From Maribacter sp044594925 (GTDB lineage Bacteria; Bacteroidota; Bacteroidia; Flavobacteriales; Flavobacteriaceae): 64,000 nucleotides of DNA. Location: NCBI RefSeq assembly GCF_044594925.1, contig NZ_CP138991.1, positions 3,410,001 to 3,474,000 on the forward strand. The letters run 5' to 3'. Positions 33,362 through 42,900 of the stretch are shown piece after piece. The notes under the pieces are model-generated. The model had not been told where the DNA came from. It ran no database searches and saw only the letters and a program-made list of their open reading frames with translations. The position numbers and the translations under genes were made by a program. Position 1 is the stretch's first letter. Every line of letters begins with the position of its first letter.

Positions 33362-34516
33362 GTGAGCGCGAAAAAGTTAAAATTCAACAGTAAAACAATT
33401 CACGGCGGGCAACAGCCGGACAAGGCATACGGGTCGGTAATGCCGCCTATTTATCAAACTTCCACTTATGCCCAGTCTACTCCAGGCGAACATCAGGGTT
33501 ATGCATATTCAAGAAGTGCGAACCCGACGCGTACTGCATTGGAAAATTCTTTGGCCAGTATTGAGAATGGAAATTATGGTTTGGCTTTTGCAAGTGGTAT
33601 AGCCGCTATTGATGCGGTTATCAAACTATTATGCCCTGGCGATGAGGTGGTATCTACTAATGATCTATATGGTGGTAGTTACCGATTGTTTAAACAGATT
33701 TTTGAAAAGTTCGGCATCAAGTTTCATTTCGTTGGGATGCACAACGCAGCTAAAATCGAGGATTGTATTAACGAAAAAACCAAGTTGATATGGGTAGAGA
33801 CACCTACCAATCCTATGATGAACCTTATTGATATAAAAGCGGTTGCGCAATTGACAAAAAAACATAAGCTTCTTCTAGCGGTAGATAACACCTTTGCTAC
33901 ACCCTATTTACAGACCCCTTTAGATTTGGGCGCCGATATCGTAATGCATTCTGCCACGAAATATTTGGGAGGGCACAGTGATGTGGTCGTAGGAGCATTG
34001 GTCGTAAAGGATAAAGACCTAGCGGATAAACTATATTTTATACAAAATGCAAGTGGTGCCGTATGTGGCCCTATGGATAGCTTTTTGGTACTCCGTGGTA
34101 TAAAAACATTGCATGTGCGTATGCAAAGACACTGTGAAAACGGGAAAGCCATTGCGGAATACTTGGCTAATAATCCTAAGATTGAAAAGGTGTATTGGCC
34201 AGGATTTGAAGACCACCCCAATCATGAGGTTGCAAAAAGCCAAATGACCGATTTTGGAGGCATGATTTCTTTTGTTCCTAAGGGAAGTAGTTACGAAGAT
34301 GCCATTAAAATTGTAGAAAAGCTTCAAGTGTTCACATTGGCGGAATCTTTAGGCGGTGTGGAAAGTTTGGCGGGTCATCCGGCGAGTATGACCCATGCGA
34401 GTATACCAAAGGAAGAACGGGAAAAAAGTGGTGTTGTAGATGCGCTAATACGTCTTAGTGTCGGGATAGAGGATGTAAGGGATTTAATTGCAGATTTAGA
34501 GCAAGCAATAGAATAA
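33362..34516 (+). CDS. cystathionine gamma-synthase/lyase family PLP enzyme
   Basis: A 384-residue PLP-dependent transsulfuration enzyme. Features: YAYSRSANPTRTALE (substrate-site Tyr and Arg region), DLYGGSYRLF, VDNTFATPYLQTPL, and the PLP lysine in SATKYLGGHSD near residue 200. The C-terminal part has SLGGVESLAGHPASMTH. The family includes cystathionine gamma-synthase (MetB) and gamma-lyase (MccB); sequence by eye does not separate them. The start is GTG at 33362, placed 18 bases after a strong promoter. It is monocistronic. Confidence 0.94.
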   Translation: MSAKKLKFNSKTIHGGQQPDKAYGSVMPPIYQTSTYAQSTPGEHQGYAYSRSANPTRTALENSLASIENGNYGLAFASGIAAIDAVIKLLCPGDEVVSTNDLYGGSYRLFKQIFEKFGIKFHFVGMHNAAKIEDCINEKTKLIWVETPTNPMMNLIDIKAVAQLTKKHKLLLAVDNTFATPYLQTPLDLGADIVMHSATKYLGGHSDVVVGALVVKDKDLADKLYFIQNASGAVCGPMDSFLVLRGIKTLHVRMQRHCENGKAIAEYLANNPKIEKVYWPGFEDHPNHEVAKSQMTDFGGMISFVPKGSSYEDAIKIVEKLQVFTLAESLGGVESLAGHPASMTHASIPKEEREKSGVVDALIRLSVGIEDVRDLIADLEQAIE

Positions 34517-34643
34517 TAGCATACTTTCCACAGCAATAATATGGAAAGGGTAATTTTTATTCAGAAAAATGAAATGAACATTACCAAAACAATAATTTTT
34601 AATGAATTATAAAAAAATAGAGCATCAAATTATAATAATAGCA

Positions 34644-34651
34644 TAATTTTG
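34644..34651 (+). promoter_or_regulatory. -7 element before gdhA
   Basis: TAATTTTG is a perfect TAnnTTTG match, 47 bases before the ATG. No TTG lies at the usual -33 distance in this very AT-rich region (34517-34698). Confidence 0.5.
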
Positions 34652-34698
34652 CCGATATATTTAGAATTCACTAATATAAACTGATATCATATAATTCT

Positions 34699-36042
34699 AT
34701 GGATGCAAAAATTAAAGCCTTTATGGATGAGGTAAAGACCAGAAATGGTCATGAGCCTGAGTTTATCCAAGCGGTACAGGAAGTAGCGGAAACGGTAATT
34801 CCTTACATCGCTAAACATAAAATATACAATGGTAAGAATATCTTACTGCGAATGGTAGAGCCAGAAAGATTACTTTCTTTTCGGGTGGCATGGGTAGATG
34901 ATGATGGTGAGATTCACGTAAACCGTGGATACCGTATTCAGATGAATTCGGCCATAGGCCCATATAAGGGAGGTCTTCGTTTTCATCCAACGGTGAACGC
35001 TAGTATCCTTAAGTTTTTGGCTTTTGAGCAGGTTTTTAAGAATAGTTTAACCACACTTCCTATGGGCGGTGGTAAAGGTGGCTCGGATTTTGACCCAAAA
35101 GGAAAATCAGATGATGAGGTTATGCGCTTTTGTCACGCTTTTATGTTAGAGCTTAACAGGCATATAGGACCCAATACGGATGTTCCTGCAGGGGATATAG
35201 GTGTGGGTGCAAGGGAAATAGGCTTTCTGTTTGGGATGTACAAGAAAATACGAAACGAATTTACGGGAGTACTTACCGGTAAAGGTCGCTCATGGGGTGG
35301 TTCTTTAATACGCCCTGAAGCAACTGGCTACGGAACGGTTTATTTTGCACAGAGTATGATGCAGACGAAGGGAATGGACTTTAAAGGAAAAGACGTTGTT
35401 ATTTCCGGTTCCGGTAATGTAGCGCAGTACGCTGCCGAGAAAGCCTTGCACTTAGGGGCTAAAATATTGACCTTATCGGATTCTCAAGGGTATATCCATG
35501 ACACGGATGGTATCGATGAGGAGAAGTTGGCCTATGTAATGGATTTAAAGAACAACAAGAGAGGACGTATCTCTGAATATGCAGACAAGTATAGCACTGC
35601 CACATTCTATAAGGGAGAAACACCATGGACGGTAAAATGTGATATTGCCTTACCATGTGCTACCCAAAATGAATTGGATGGCGAAGATGCGAAAGCACTG
35701 GTAAAGAATGGCTGTGTTTGTGTAGCGGAAGGTGCAAATATGCCTTCTACTCCAGAGGCTATACACGAATTTCATGAAGGAAAAATACTTTTTGCACCGG
35801 GAAAAGCTTCCAATGCAGGAGGTGTAGCAACTTCCGGTTTGGAAATGTCACAAAACTCTTTACGTATTAGTTGGTCTAGAGAAGAAGTAGATCAAAGACT
35901 AAAAGATATTATGGAAGATATTCATGATTCTTGTGTAGAGTATGGAAAAGACGAAAACGGGTACTGTAACTATGTAAAAGGAGCAAATATTGCCGGTTTT
36001 GTTAAAGTGGCGGATGCCATGTTGGCCCAAGGAGTAATATAA
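34699..36042 (+). CDS. gdhA: NADP-specific glutamate dehydrogenase
   Basis: A 447-residue hexameric-type glutamate dehydrogenase, which makes glutamate from 2-oxoglutarate and ammonium. The substrate loop GPYKGGLRFHP, the catalytic-lysine segment LPMGGGKGGSDFDPKG and VPAGDIGVGAREIG mark the family. The Rossmann fold GSGNVAQYAAEKA (about 240) fits the NADP-dependent 450-residue class. It is alone in its transcription unit, with a -7 box upstream and a terminator downstream. Confidence 0.97.
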   Translation: MDAKIKAFMDEVKTRNGHEPEFIQAVQEVAETVIPYIAKHKIYNGKNILLRMVEPERLLSFRVAWVDDDGEIHVNRGYRIQMNSAIGPYKGGLRFHPTVNASILKFLAFEQVFKNSLTTLPMGGGKGGSDFDPKGKSDDEVMRFCHAFMLELNRHIGPNTDVPAGDIGVGAREIGFLFGMYKKIRNEFTGVLTGKGRSWGGSLIRPEATGYGTVYFAQSMMQTKGMDFKGKDVVISGSGNVAQYAAEKALHLGAKILTLSDSQGYIHDTDGIDEEKLAYVMDLKNNKRGRISEYADKYSTATFYKGETPWTVKCDIALPCATQNELDGEDAKALVKNGCVCVAEGANMPSTPEAIHEFHEGKILFAPGKASNAGGVATSGLEMSQNSLRISWSREEVDQRLKDIMEDIHDSCVEYGKDENGYCNYVKGANIAGFVKVADAMLAQGVI

Positions 36043-36065
36043 GAAATAGCTTCTTTTTAGCATAC

Positions 36066-36102
36066 AAAACTGTAAGTGTCGCAAGATGCTTACAGTTTTT
36101 TT
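36066..36102 (+). terminator. Rho-independent terminator after gdhA
   Basis: AAAACTGTAAG (36066-36076) pairs with CTTACAGTTTT (36089-36099) over a 12-base loop and is followed by more T. It ends 60 bases after the gdhA stop. Confidence 0.85.
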
Positions 36103-36150
36103 ATAGAAAAACCTGTTCTTTATAGGGTCGTATTTCGCACTTTTTCAAGT

Positions 36151-36158
36151 TATCTTTG
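36151..36158 (+). promoter_or_regulatory. -7 element before recO
   Basis: TATCTTTG matches TAnnTTTG exactly and ends 19 bases before the recO ATG, just after the gdhA terminator. The -33 TTG is not evident. Confidence 0.58.
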
Positions 36159-36177
36159 TCAAAATCAACCACCGCAA

Positions 36178-36897
36178 ATGCAAGTGACGACCAAGGCCGT
36201 AATTCTTACTTCCTTGAAATATGGAGATACAAGCCTTATCGTAAAGGCCTTTACCCTTTCAGATGGTCTAAAAACATATCTTTTAAAAGGAATTCTATCG
36301 GCTAAGAAGGGGAAAATGAGAGCTGCTCTCTTTCAACCATTGACCCAATTGGAACTCGTGGCCAACCACCGCAATAAAGGCACACTAGAAAGTATAAGAG
36401 AAGCCAAGGTAAGCTACCATTACCAGACACTACATACCCATATCGCTAAAAATTCCCTGACTTTATTTTTAGCCGAAATGTTGAGTAACAGCATCCACGA
36501 AGAAGAACAGAATGAAGCGCTTTTCCATTTCTTAGAAGCCTCCTTGCAATGGTTGGACATGCATGAGGAAATTGCAAATTTTCATCTATACTTTCTAATC
36601 GTATTAACCAAGTACTTGGGGTTTTACCCCGACACGAACAATATAGATGCACCGTATTTTGATTTGCTGGAAGGGGAGTTTATCGCCAGTCCCTCTTTGA
36701 ATCCCTTGATTCAAGGTGAAAATTTAATGTACTTTAAAGCGTTTTTAGGCATAAATTTTGATGCCATACACTCGGTAAAGATGAGAAAGGCAAATCGGCA
36801 AGAATTGCTAAAATCCCTTGTCCTCTATTTTGAATTACATTTGCAGGGTTTTAGAAAGCCTAAATCTCTTGCGATATTAAATGAAGTCTTCAATTAG
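36178..36897 (+). CDS. recO: DNA repair protein RecO
   Basis: A 239-residue RecO, which binds DNA and helps load RecA in the RecFOR pathway. The N-terminal OB fold begins TTKAVILTSLKYGDTSLIV, followed by LKTYLLKGILSAKK; the helical C-terminal domain follows. The ATG at 36178 is preferred because an upstream in-frame start would lie before the promoter and add 34 residues not found in RecO. The zinc cysteines of some RecO proteins are absent, as is usual in Bacteroidota. The gene end overlaps or abuts the next gene. Confidence 0.94.
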   Translation: MQVTTKAVILTSLKYGDTSLIVKAFTLSDGLKTYLLKGILSAKKGKMRAALFQPLTQLELVANHRNKGTLESIREAKVSYHYQTLHTHIAKNSLTLFLAEMLSNSIHEEEQNEALFHFLEASLQWLDMHEEIANFHLYFLIVLTKYLGFYPDTNNIDAPYFDLLEGEFIASPSLNPLIQGENLMYFKAFLGINFDAIHSVKMRKANRQELLKSLVLYFELHLQGFRKPKSLAILNEVFN

Positions 36898-36898
36898 T

Positions 36899-39310
36899 AT
36901 GCATAAAATAGTTCTTGTTTGCTTGCTGCTTTTTGTATGTTTAGTACAGGCGCAACGGGTTATTGTTTTAGATGCGGATACCAAGGCCCCCATTTCTAAT
37001 GTAGCGGTCTTTAATGCCGATAAATCTAAAATAGCACTGACCGGTTTTGATGGCTATTTTGATGCATCCGTATTTTCGTTGGGGGAACGTATAAGTCTAA
37101 AACATATTAGCTACGAGCTTCGCAGAACTTCAATAGCCCTTGTTAAAAAACAAGGGAACAAGATTTTCCTTATAATGAAACCGGAGCAGTTGGATGAGGT
37201 GGTGCTTTCGGTATCCAAATGGGAACAACAGAAAAAGGATATCCCCAATAAAATTGTTTCCATCGACGCGCGATCCATTGCTTTTGGGGCTCCGCAAACG
37301 GCTGCCGATCTCTTACAAAATAGCGGAAAGGTATTCGTACAAAAGAGCCAATTGGGTGGGGGTAGTCCCATGATTAGAGGTTTTTCTACCAATAGACTTG
37401 TGCTTTCGGTTGATGGAGTTCGGATGAACAATGCCATCTTTAGGGGAGGAAATCTACAGAATGTAATTTCCATAGATCCCTTTACGGTTAGGAATACCGA
37501 GATTATTTTTGGACCCGGTTCTGTAATTTATGGCAGTGATGCTATAGGGGGCGTTATGAATTTTTATACCAAAGCACCTTTGTTGCATCAAAAAGATAGT
37601 TTGCTCGTTACTGGGAACGCGAATTATCGCTTTGCATCGGCGAATAGCGAAAACACAGTTCATGCGGATATCAGCTTAGGGAAAAAACGATGGGCGGCGC
37701 TCACAAGCATTACCTATAATAATTTTCAAGATTTGGTCATGGGAGGTCATGGTCCGGATTCTTATTTGAGAAATCAATTTGTGAGAACGGTAAATGGTGT
37801 CGACACTTTAGTTGATAATCCTAATCCCAGGAAACAAATCTCTACAGGGTATGACCAAATAAACCTGATGCAAAAGATTTTGTTCAAGCCCAATGCAAAT
37901 TGGGATTTGAACCTAAACACCTATTTTTCCGAAACTTCTAGTTATTCCAGGTACGATCGTTTAATACGCCCTTCCAGTGATGGAGAAGGGTTACGCTCTG
38001 CAGAGTGGTTCTATGGCCCTCAAAAATGGTTTATGGGGAATCTTCAGATAAATAGAAAGGGAAATGGAAAATTTTACGATGGTCTTAAAATAACTACGGC
38101 TTACCAGCATTTTGAAGAAAGCAGAAACAGTAGGGATTTTCAAGATGTTACGTTGAATAAGACTAGGGAAAAAGTAGATGCCCTTAATATGAACATTGAT
38201 TTCGAAAATAGAAAAATGGGAAATTTCCGTTTGTACTATGGAAGTGAATTTATATTCAACAAAGTTTATTCCAATGGTACGGATTTAAATATTGAGACCA
38301 ATGAAACCAGTGATGCACCATCGCGCTATCCAAATGGCGCTACCTGGAAGAGTTTAGCCGGTTATGCGAATGGGGAATATAAGGCAAAGCCTAATTTTAC
38401 TTTACTATCCGGATTACGATACAGTCATGTTTGGATAAATGCCGCTTTTGACCAGACCTTTTATCAGTTTCCATTCGAGAATGCGGATTTAAGCACCGGA
38501 GCTTTAACCGGAAGCTTAGGGTTTAGTTGGTTTCCCAAAGAAGATTTACAGGTTACCTTTAATGGATCTACGGGTTTTAGAGCACCCAATATTGATGATG
38601 TAGGTAAAATTTTTGACTCTGAACCAGGTTCTGTAGTAGTCCCTAATCCAGAATTAGAACCTGAATATGCATATAATGTGGAGCTAGGTATCCGAAAGAA
38701 TTTCAAGGATAGGATTGTCTTCAAAGGGGCTACTTTTTATACCTATTTGGTAGATGCTTTAGTACGTAGGGATTTTAGTTTTAATGGACTGTCGGAAATA
38801 CAATATGCCGGGGAGCTTAGCAATGTGCAAGCCATACAGAATGCGGCAAAAGCTTATGTATATGGTTTTGAGTTTGGTCTAGATGCTTTTTTAACGGAGC
38901 AATGGTCTTTGTCATCCAATCTTACCATCACGGAGGGTATTGAGGAAGAGGCAGATGGTACGGATAGTCCGGCACGGCATGCGGCACCTACTTTTGGGGA
39001 TTTTCATGTGATATGGAGGAATCAGAAGTTGAAAGCCGATTTTTTCCTAAACTATAACGGAGAGATTCCCTTTGATGATTTAGCGGTGTCCGAACGTTCA
39101 AAGGAGTTTATCTTTAAGCTAGATGAAGAGGGAAACCCGTATTCACCATCATGGTACACTTTAAATTTTAGGTCGCAATATAACTTTAGCGGAAGATATA
39201 AGGCTTCACTGAGCTTAGAGAATATTACAAACCAACGGTACAGAACTTATTCTTCGGGGATTGTAGCGCCAGGAACTAATTTAATTCTTGGAATAGGATA
39301 TCATTTCTAA
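36899..39310 (+). CDS. TonB-dependent outer-membrane receptor
   Basis: An 803-residue receptor. The signal peptide MHKIVLVCLLLFVCLVQA is followed by a carboxypeptidase-regulatory-like domain (about 20-95), a plug domain (SPMIRGFSTNRLVLSVDGVRMN, IYGSDAIGGVMNFYT) and a 22-strand-type barrel to the C-terminus (TNLILGIGYHF). The plug signature is that of iron-siderophore, haem or cobalamin-type receptors. The ATG at 36899, 1 base after the recO stop, is preferred; an ATG at 36881 inside recO would add six residues. No substrate-binding lipoprotein gene follows, so this is not a SusCD pair. Confidence 0.93.
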   Translation: MHKIVLVCLLLFVCLVQAQRVIVLDADTKAPISNVAVFNADKSKIALTGFDGYFDASVFSLGERISLKHISYELRRTSIALVKKQGNKIFLIMKPEQLDEVVLSVSKWEQQKKDIPNKIVSIDARSIAFGAPQTAADLLQNSGKVFVQKSQLGGGSPMIRGFSTNRLVLSVDGVRMNNAIFRGGNLQNVISIDPFTVRNTEIIFGPGSVIYGSDAIGGVMNFYTKAPLLHQKDSLLVTGNANYRFASANSENTVHADISLGKKRWAALTSITYNNFQDLVMGGHGPDSYLRNQFVRTVNGVDTLVDNPNPRKQISTGYDQINLMQKILFKPNANWDLNLNTYFSETSSYSRYDRLIRPSSDGEGLRSAEWFYGPQKWFMGNLQINRKGNGKFYDGLKITTAYQHFEESRNSRDFQDVTLNKTREKVDALNMNIDFENRKMGNFRLYYGSEFIFNKVYSNGTDLNIETNETSDAPSRYPNGATWKSLAGYANGEYKAKPNFTLLSGLRYSHVWINAAFDQTFYQFPFENADLSTGALTGSLGFSWFPKEDLQVTFNGSTGFRAPNIDDVGKIFDSEPGSVVVPNPELEPEYAYNVELGIRKNFKDRIVFKGATFYTYLVDALVRRDFSFNGLSEIQYAGELSNVQAIQNAAKAYVYGFEFGLDAFLTEQWSLSSNLTITEGIEEEADGTDSPARHAAPTFGDFHVIWRNQKLKADFFLNYNGEIPFDDLAVSERSKEFIFKLDEEGNPYSPSWYTLNFRSQYNFSGRYKASLSLENITNQRYRTYSSGIVAPGTNLILGIGYHF

Positions 39311-39312
39311 AC

Positions 39313-39343
39313 AAAAAAAGGCCCGATACTATCGGACCTTTTC
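39313..39343 (+). terminator. Rho-independent terminator after the receptor gene
   Basis: AAAAAGGCCCGATA and TATCGGACCTTTTC form a stem with one mismatch next to the loop-proximal CCGATA/TATCGG, with A-run and T-run outside. It lies between the convergent receptor and LEA-like genes and can serve both. Confidence 0.78.
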
Positions 39344-39362
39344 TAATTATGTAAAACGCTCG

Positions 39363-39782
39363 TTAATTTTTAACCGCGTCTTTAACTTCTTTAGCCTTGG
39401 CAGCAGTTTTATCCGCGGCATCTTTAGCTGCGTTTTTTACGTCTGTCCCAACCTCTTTGGCTTTATCCATAGCGTCGTTTCCAGCTTCTTTAGCTTTGTC
39501 CATTGCTTCTGAACCCGCTTCTTTCGCAGAGTCCATAGCTTCTCCCGCAGCTTCCGTAGCGCCGTCTACTGCTTCGCCAGTTGCATCAACTGCATTATCT
39601 ACTGCATCACCTGCAGCGTCCATTGCATCTTCACCAACTTCTTTTAAATCTTCGCCTGCTTCTTCAACGGCTTCTCCTGCTTGTTCCGCAGCATCTTTTG
39701 CTTTGTCCGCAGTTTCTCTACAAGAAACGAAAGAGATACTTAAGGCTAACATTAATACTGATCCTAAAATTGCTTTTTTCAT
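39363..39782 (-). CDS. LEA-like helical-repeat lipoprotein
   Basis: A 139-residue lipoprotein; MKKAILGSVLMLALSISFVSC ends in the lipobox. The rest is a run of Ala/Asp/Glu/Lys-rich amphipathic helical repeats of about 11 residues (EAMDKAKEAGN, DAMDKAKEVGT), resembling group 3 late-embryogenesis-abundant proteins. The repeats are acidic in the first half and become basic toward the end. It is probably a periplasmic or outer-membrane stress protein. The ATG at 39782 is chosen because it begins the signal peptide. Confidence 0.87.
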   Translation of the reverse strand: MKKAILGSVLMLALSISFVSCRETADKAKDAAEQAGEAVEEAGEDLKEVGEDAMDAAGDAVDNAVDATGEAVDGATEAAGEAMDSAKEAGSEAMDKAKEAGNDAMDKAKEVGTDVKNAAKDAADKTAAKAKEVKDAVKN

Positions 39783-39925
39783 TGTGTTAATTTTTAGTGT
39801 TTGTTTATGCAAACATATACGCTTAAAACCGCTTTCTGGATGTTTTTAGCTTTTTTATTTCTGTTATTGCTATTACTTAGGCGATTTCATTGGGGGATTA
39901 GAGGTCTCATTAAATCAAAATTTTA

Positions 39926-39933
39926 TAATTTTG
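39926..39933 (+). promoter_or_regulatory. -7 element before ileS
   Basis: TAATTTTG matches TAnnTTTG, 33 bases before the ileS ATG. No TTG at the standard -33 distance. Confidence 0.55.
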
Positions 39934-39966
39934 CAGCCTTAAAACCCAGTACCATAAGTATTTCGT

Positions 39967-42900
39967 ATGAAGTTCGAAGAATATAAGGGATTAAATTTAC
40001 CAAAGGTTGCAGAAGAAGTTCTAAGCTACTGGAAAGAGAAGGATATTTTTGAAAAAAGCATCTCTTCTAGGGAAGGAAAAGAACGATATGTCTTTTTTGA
40101 AGGGCCACCATCTGCAAATGGAATGCCTGGAATACATCATGTTATGGCCCGCACCATTAAAGATATCTTTCCTCGGTATAAAACCATGAAAGGATTTCAG
40201 GTAAAGCGAAAAGCTGGTTGGGATACACATGGTTTACCGATTGAATTGGGGGTTGAAAAGGAACTCGGTATCACTAAAGAGGATATTGGCACTAAAATAT
40301 CGGTAGAGGAATATAATGCTGCCTGTAAAAAAGCGGTAATGCGTTATACCGATGTTTGGAATAGCATGACGGAAAAAGTAGGTTATTGGGTAGACATGGA
40401 AGACCCTTACATCACCTACAAGTCCAAGTACATGGAATCCGTATGGTGGTTACTAAAACAGATTTATGATAAAGGCCTAATATACAAGGGATATACCATA
40501 CAGCCTTATTCTCCAAAAGCGGGAACCGGGCTTAGTTCTCATGAACTTAATCAGCCAGGTACTTACCAAGATGTAACGGACACTACGGTAACAGCTCAGT
40601 TTAAGGCTGTGGAGGAGACCCTACCGGATTTTTTACAGAATGAAGGGGATATTTACTTTTTAGCATGGACCACCACACCGTGGACACTACCTTCTAATAC
40701 AGCTTTGACCGTAGGAGCTAAAATAGCTTATGTTTTAGTTGAAACGTACAATCAATATACTTTTGAGCCTATAAATGTGATACTTGCCAAGAATTTGGTG
40801 AGCAAGCAGTTTGCAGGTAAGTTCTACGAAGTAGAAGAAAAACCGCAGTTGTTAGGCTATACATCAGGAGCAAAAAAAATTCCGTTTTATGTAGTTAAAG
40901 AGTTTAAGGGCAGCGATTTATTAGAAATCAGATATGAGCAATTAATAGACTACGTTCTGCCTTATGAAAATGCAGAAAACGCATTTCGCGTTATTGCTGG
41001 AGATTTTGTAACTACGGAGGATGGTACCGGTATTGTACATACGTCTCCTACCTTTGGTGCAGATGATGCTTTGGTTGCGAAACAGGCCGTCCCTGAAATT
41101 CCTCCCTTATTGGTATTGGATGAGAACGGGAACACAGTACCATTAGTGGATTTGCAAGGTAAATTTAGGCCAGAACTAAAAGAGTTTGGAGGCAAATATG
41201 TTAAGAACGAATATTACGAGGATGGTGAAGCGCCAGAGCGTTCTATAGATGTTGAAATAGCTATAAAGCTTAAGGAAGAGAACAAGGCTTTTAAGGTAGA
41301 GAAATACGTGCATAGTTATCCTAATTGTTGGAGAACTGACAAACCAATTCTATACTATCCTTTAGATTCTTGGTTTATTAAGGTAACGGATATCAAAGAC
41401 CGTATGTTCGCCTTAAACCAAACCATAAATTGGAAGCCAAAAGCCACCGGAGAAGGCAGATTTGGGAACTGGTTGGCCAATGCGAACGACTGGAACTTGT
41501 CCCGTTCACGTTATTGGGGGATTCCATTGCCTATATGGCGTACAGAAGATGGTTCTGAGCAGTTAATGATAGGCTCCGTTGCAGAGTTAAAAGCGGAGAT
41601 GAAAAAAGCGATAGCTGCCGGGGTTTTGGAAAAAGATATTTTTGAAGATTTTGTCGTAGGTGATATGTCCGAGGACAATTATGAGAAAATTGATTTACAT
41701 AAGAATATTGTAGATCAGATTACCTTGGTTTCGGCTTCTGGAAAAACTATGAGACGTGAAAGCGATTTAATAGATGTTTGGTTCGATAGTGGTTCCATGC
41801 CCTATGCCCAATGGCATTATCCTTTTGAGAATAGTGATTTAATAGACAAGGGAGAAACCTTTCCGGCAGATTTCATTGCAGAAGGTGTAGACCAAACTCG
41901 TGGCTGGTTTTATACACTTCACACTATCGGGACCATGGTTTTTGATTCGGTAGCCTATAAAAATGTAGTTTCCAATGGCTTGGTACTTGATAAAGAGGGC
42001 AAAAAGATGTCCAAACGTTTGGGTAATGCCGTAGATCCTTTTGAGACTATGGATGAACATGGTGCGGACGCTACGCGTTGGTACATGATCAGTAACGCTA
42101 ATCCATGGGATAATTTAAAATTTGATACGGAAGGTATTGTTGAGGTGAAGCGTAAGTTCTTTGGAACCTTGTACAACACCTATTCCTTCTTTGCATTGTA
42201 TGCGAATATAGATGCGTTTTCATATGAGGAGGGTCATATTCCGGTTGCGGAAAGACCAGAAATAGACCGTTGGATTTTATCGGAATTGAATTCGTTGATA
42301 CAACTTGTGGACGCTGCCTATGAGGATTATGAGCCTACTAAGGCCACAAGGGCCATATCCGATTTTGTTCAAGAGAATTTGAGCAATTGGTATGTACGTT
42401 TGTGTAGAAGGCGTTTTTGGAAAGGGGACTATCAAAAAGATAAAATTGCCGCTTATCAGACACTTTATACCTGTTTGTTGACAATTTCTAAGCTTTCAGC
42501 CCCTGTCGCTCCCTTTTTTATGGACCAATTATACAGGGATTTAGTGGCTACAACTAATTCTGAGAATTCTGAAAGTGTTCACTTAGCTAACTTTCCGGTA
42601 GCGGATATCAGTTTAATCGATAAGGATTTGGAAACCAAGATGAGCAAGGCTCAGACGATTTCATCATTGGTTTTATCCATACGACAGAAGGAAAAAATAA
42701 AAGTAAGACAGCCTTTGCAAAAAATAATGATACCTGTCTCAGATGAGAACGATAAAGAGGATATTCTTGCCGTTTCGGACTTAATAAAGTCAGAAGTCAA
42801 TGTAAAGGAAATAGAACTTTTAGATGATGCTTCAGGGATTTTAGTGAAACGTATAAAGCCTAATTTCAAGACCTTAGGCCCTAAATATGGAAAGGATATG

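Noticed and set aside
36881..39310. SusC-type polysaccharide utilisation locus
   Set aside because: The three TonB-dependent receptors lack adjacent SusD genes, glycoside hydrolases or sulfatases. Receptor calls were therefore kept general.
39397..39849. 150-residue open frame on the plus strand opposite the LEA-like gene
   Set aside because: It is Ala/Ser-rich because it mirrors the repeat codons of the minus-strand lipoprotein. The lipoprotein has a signal peptide and lipobox; the mirror frame has neither.
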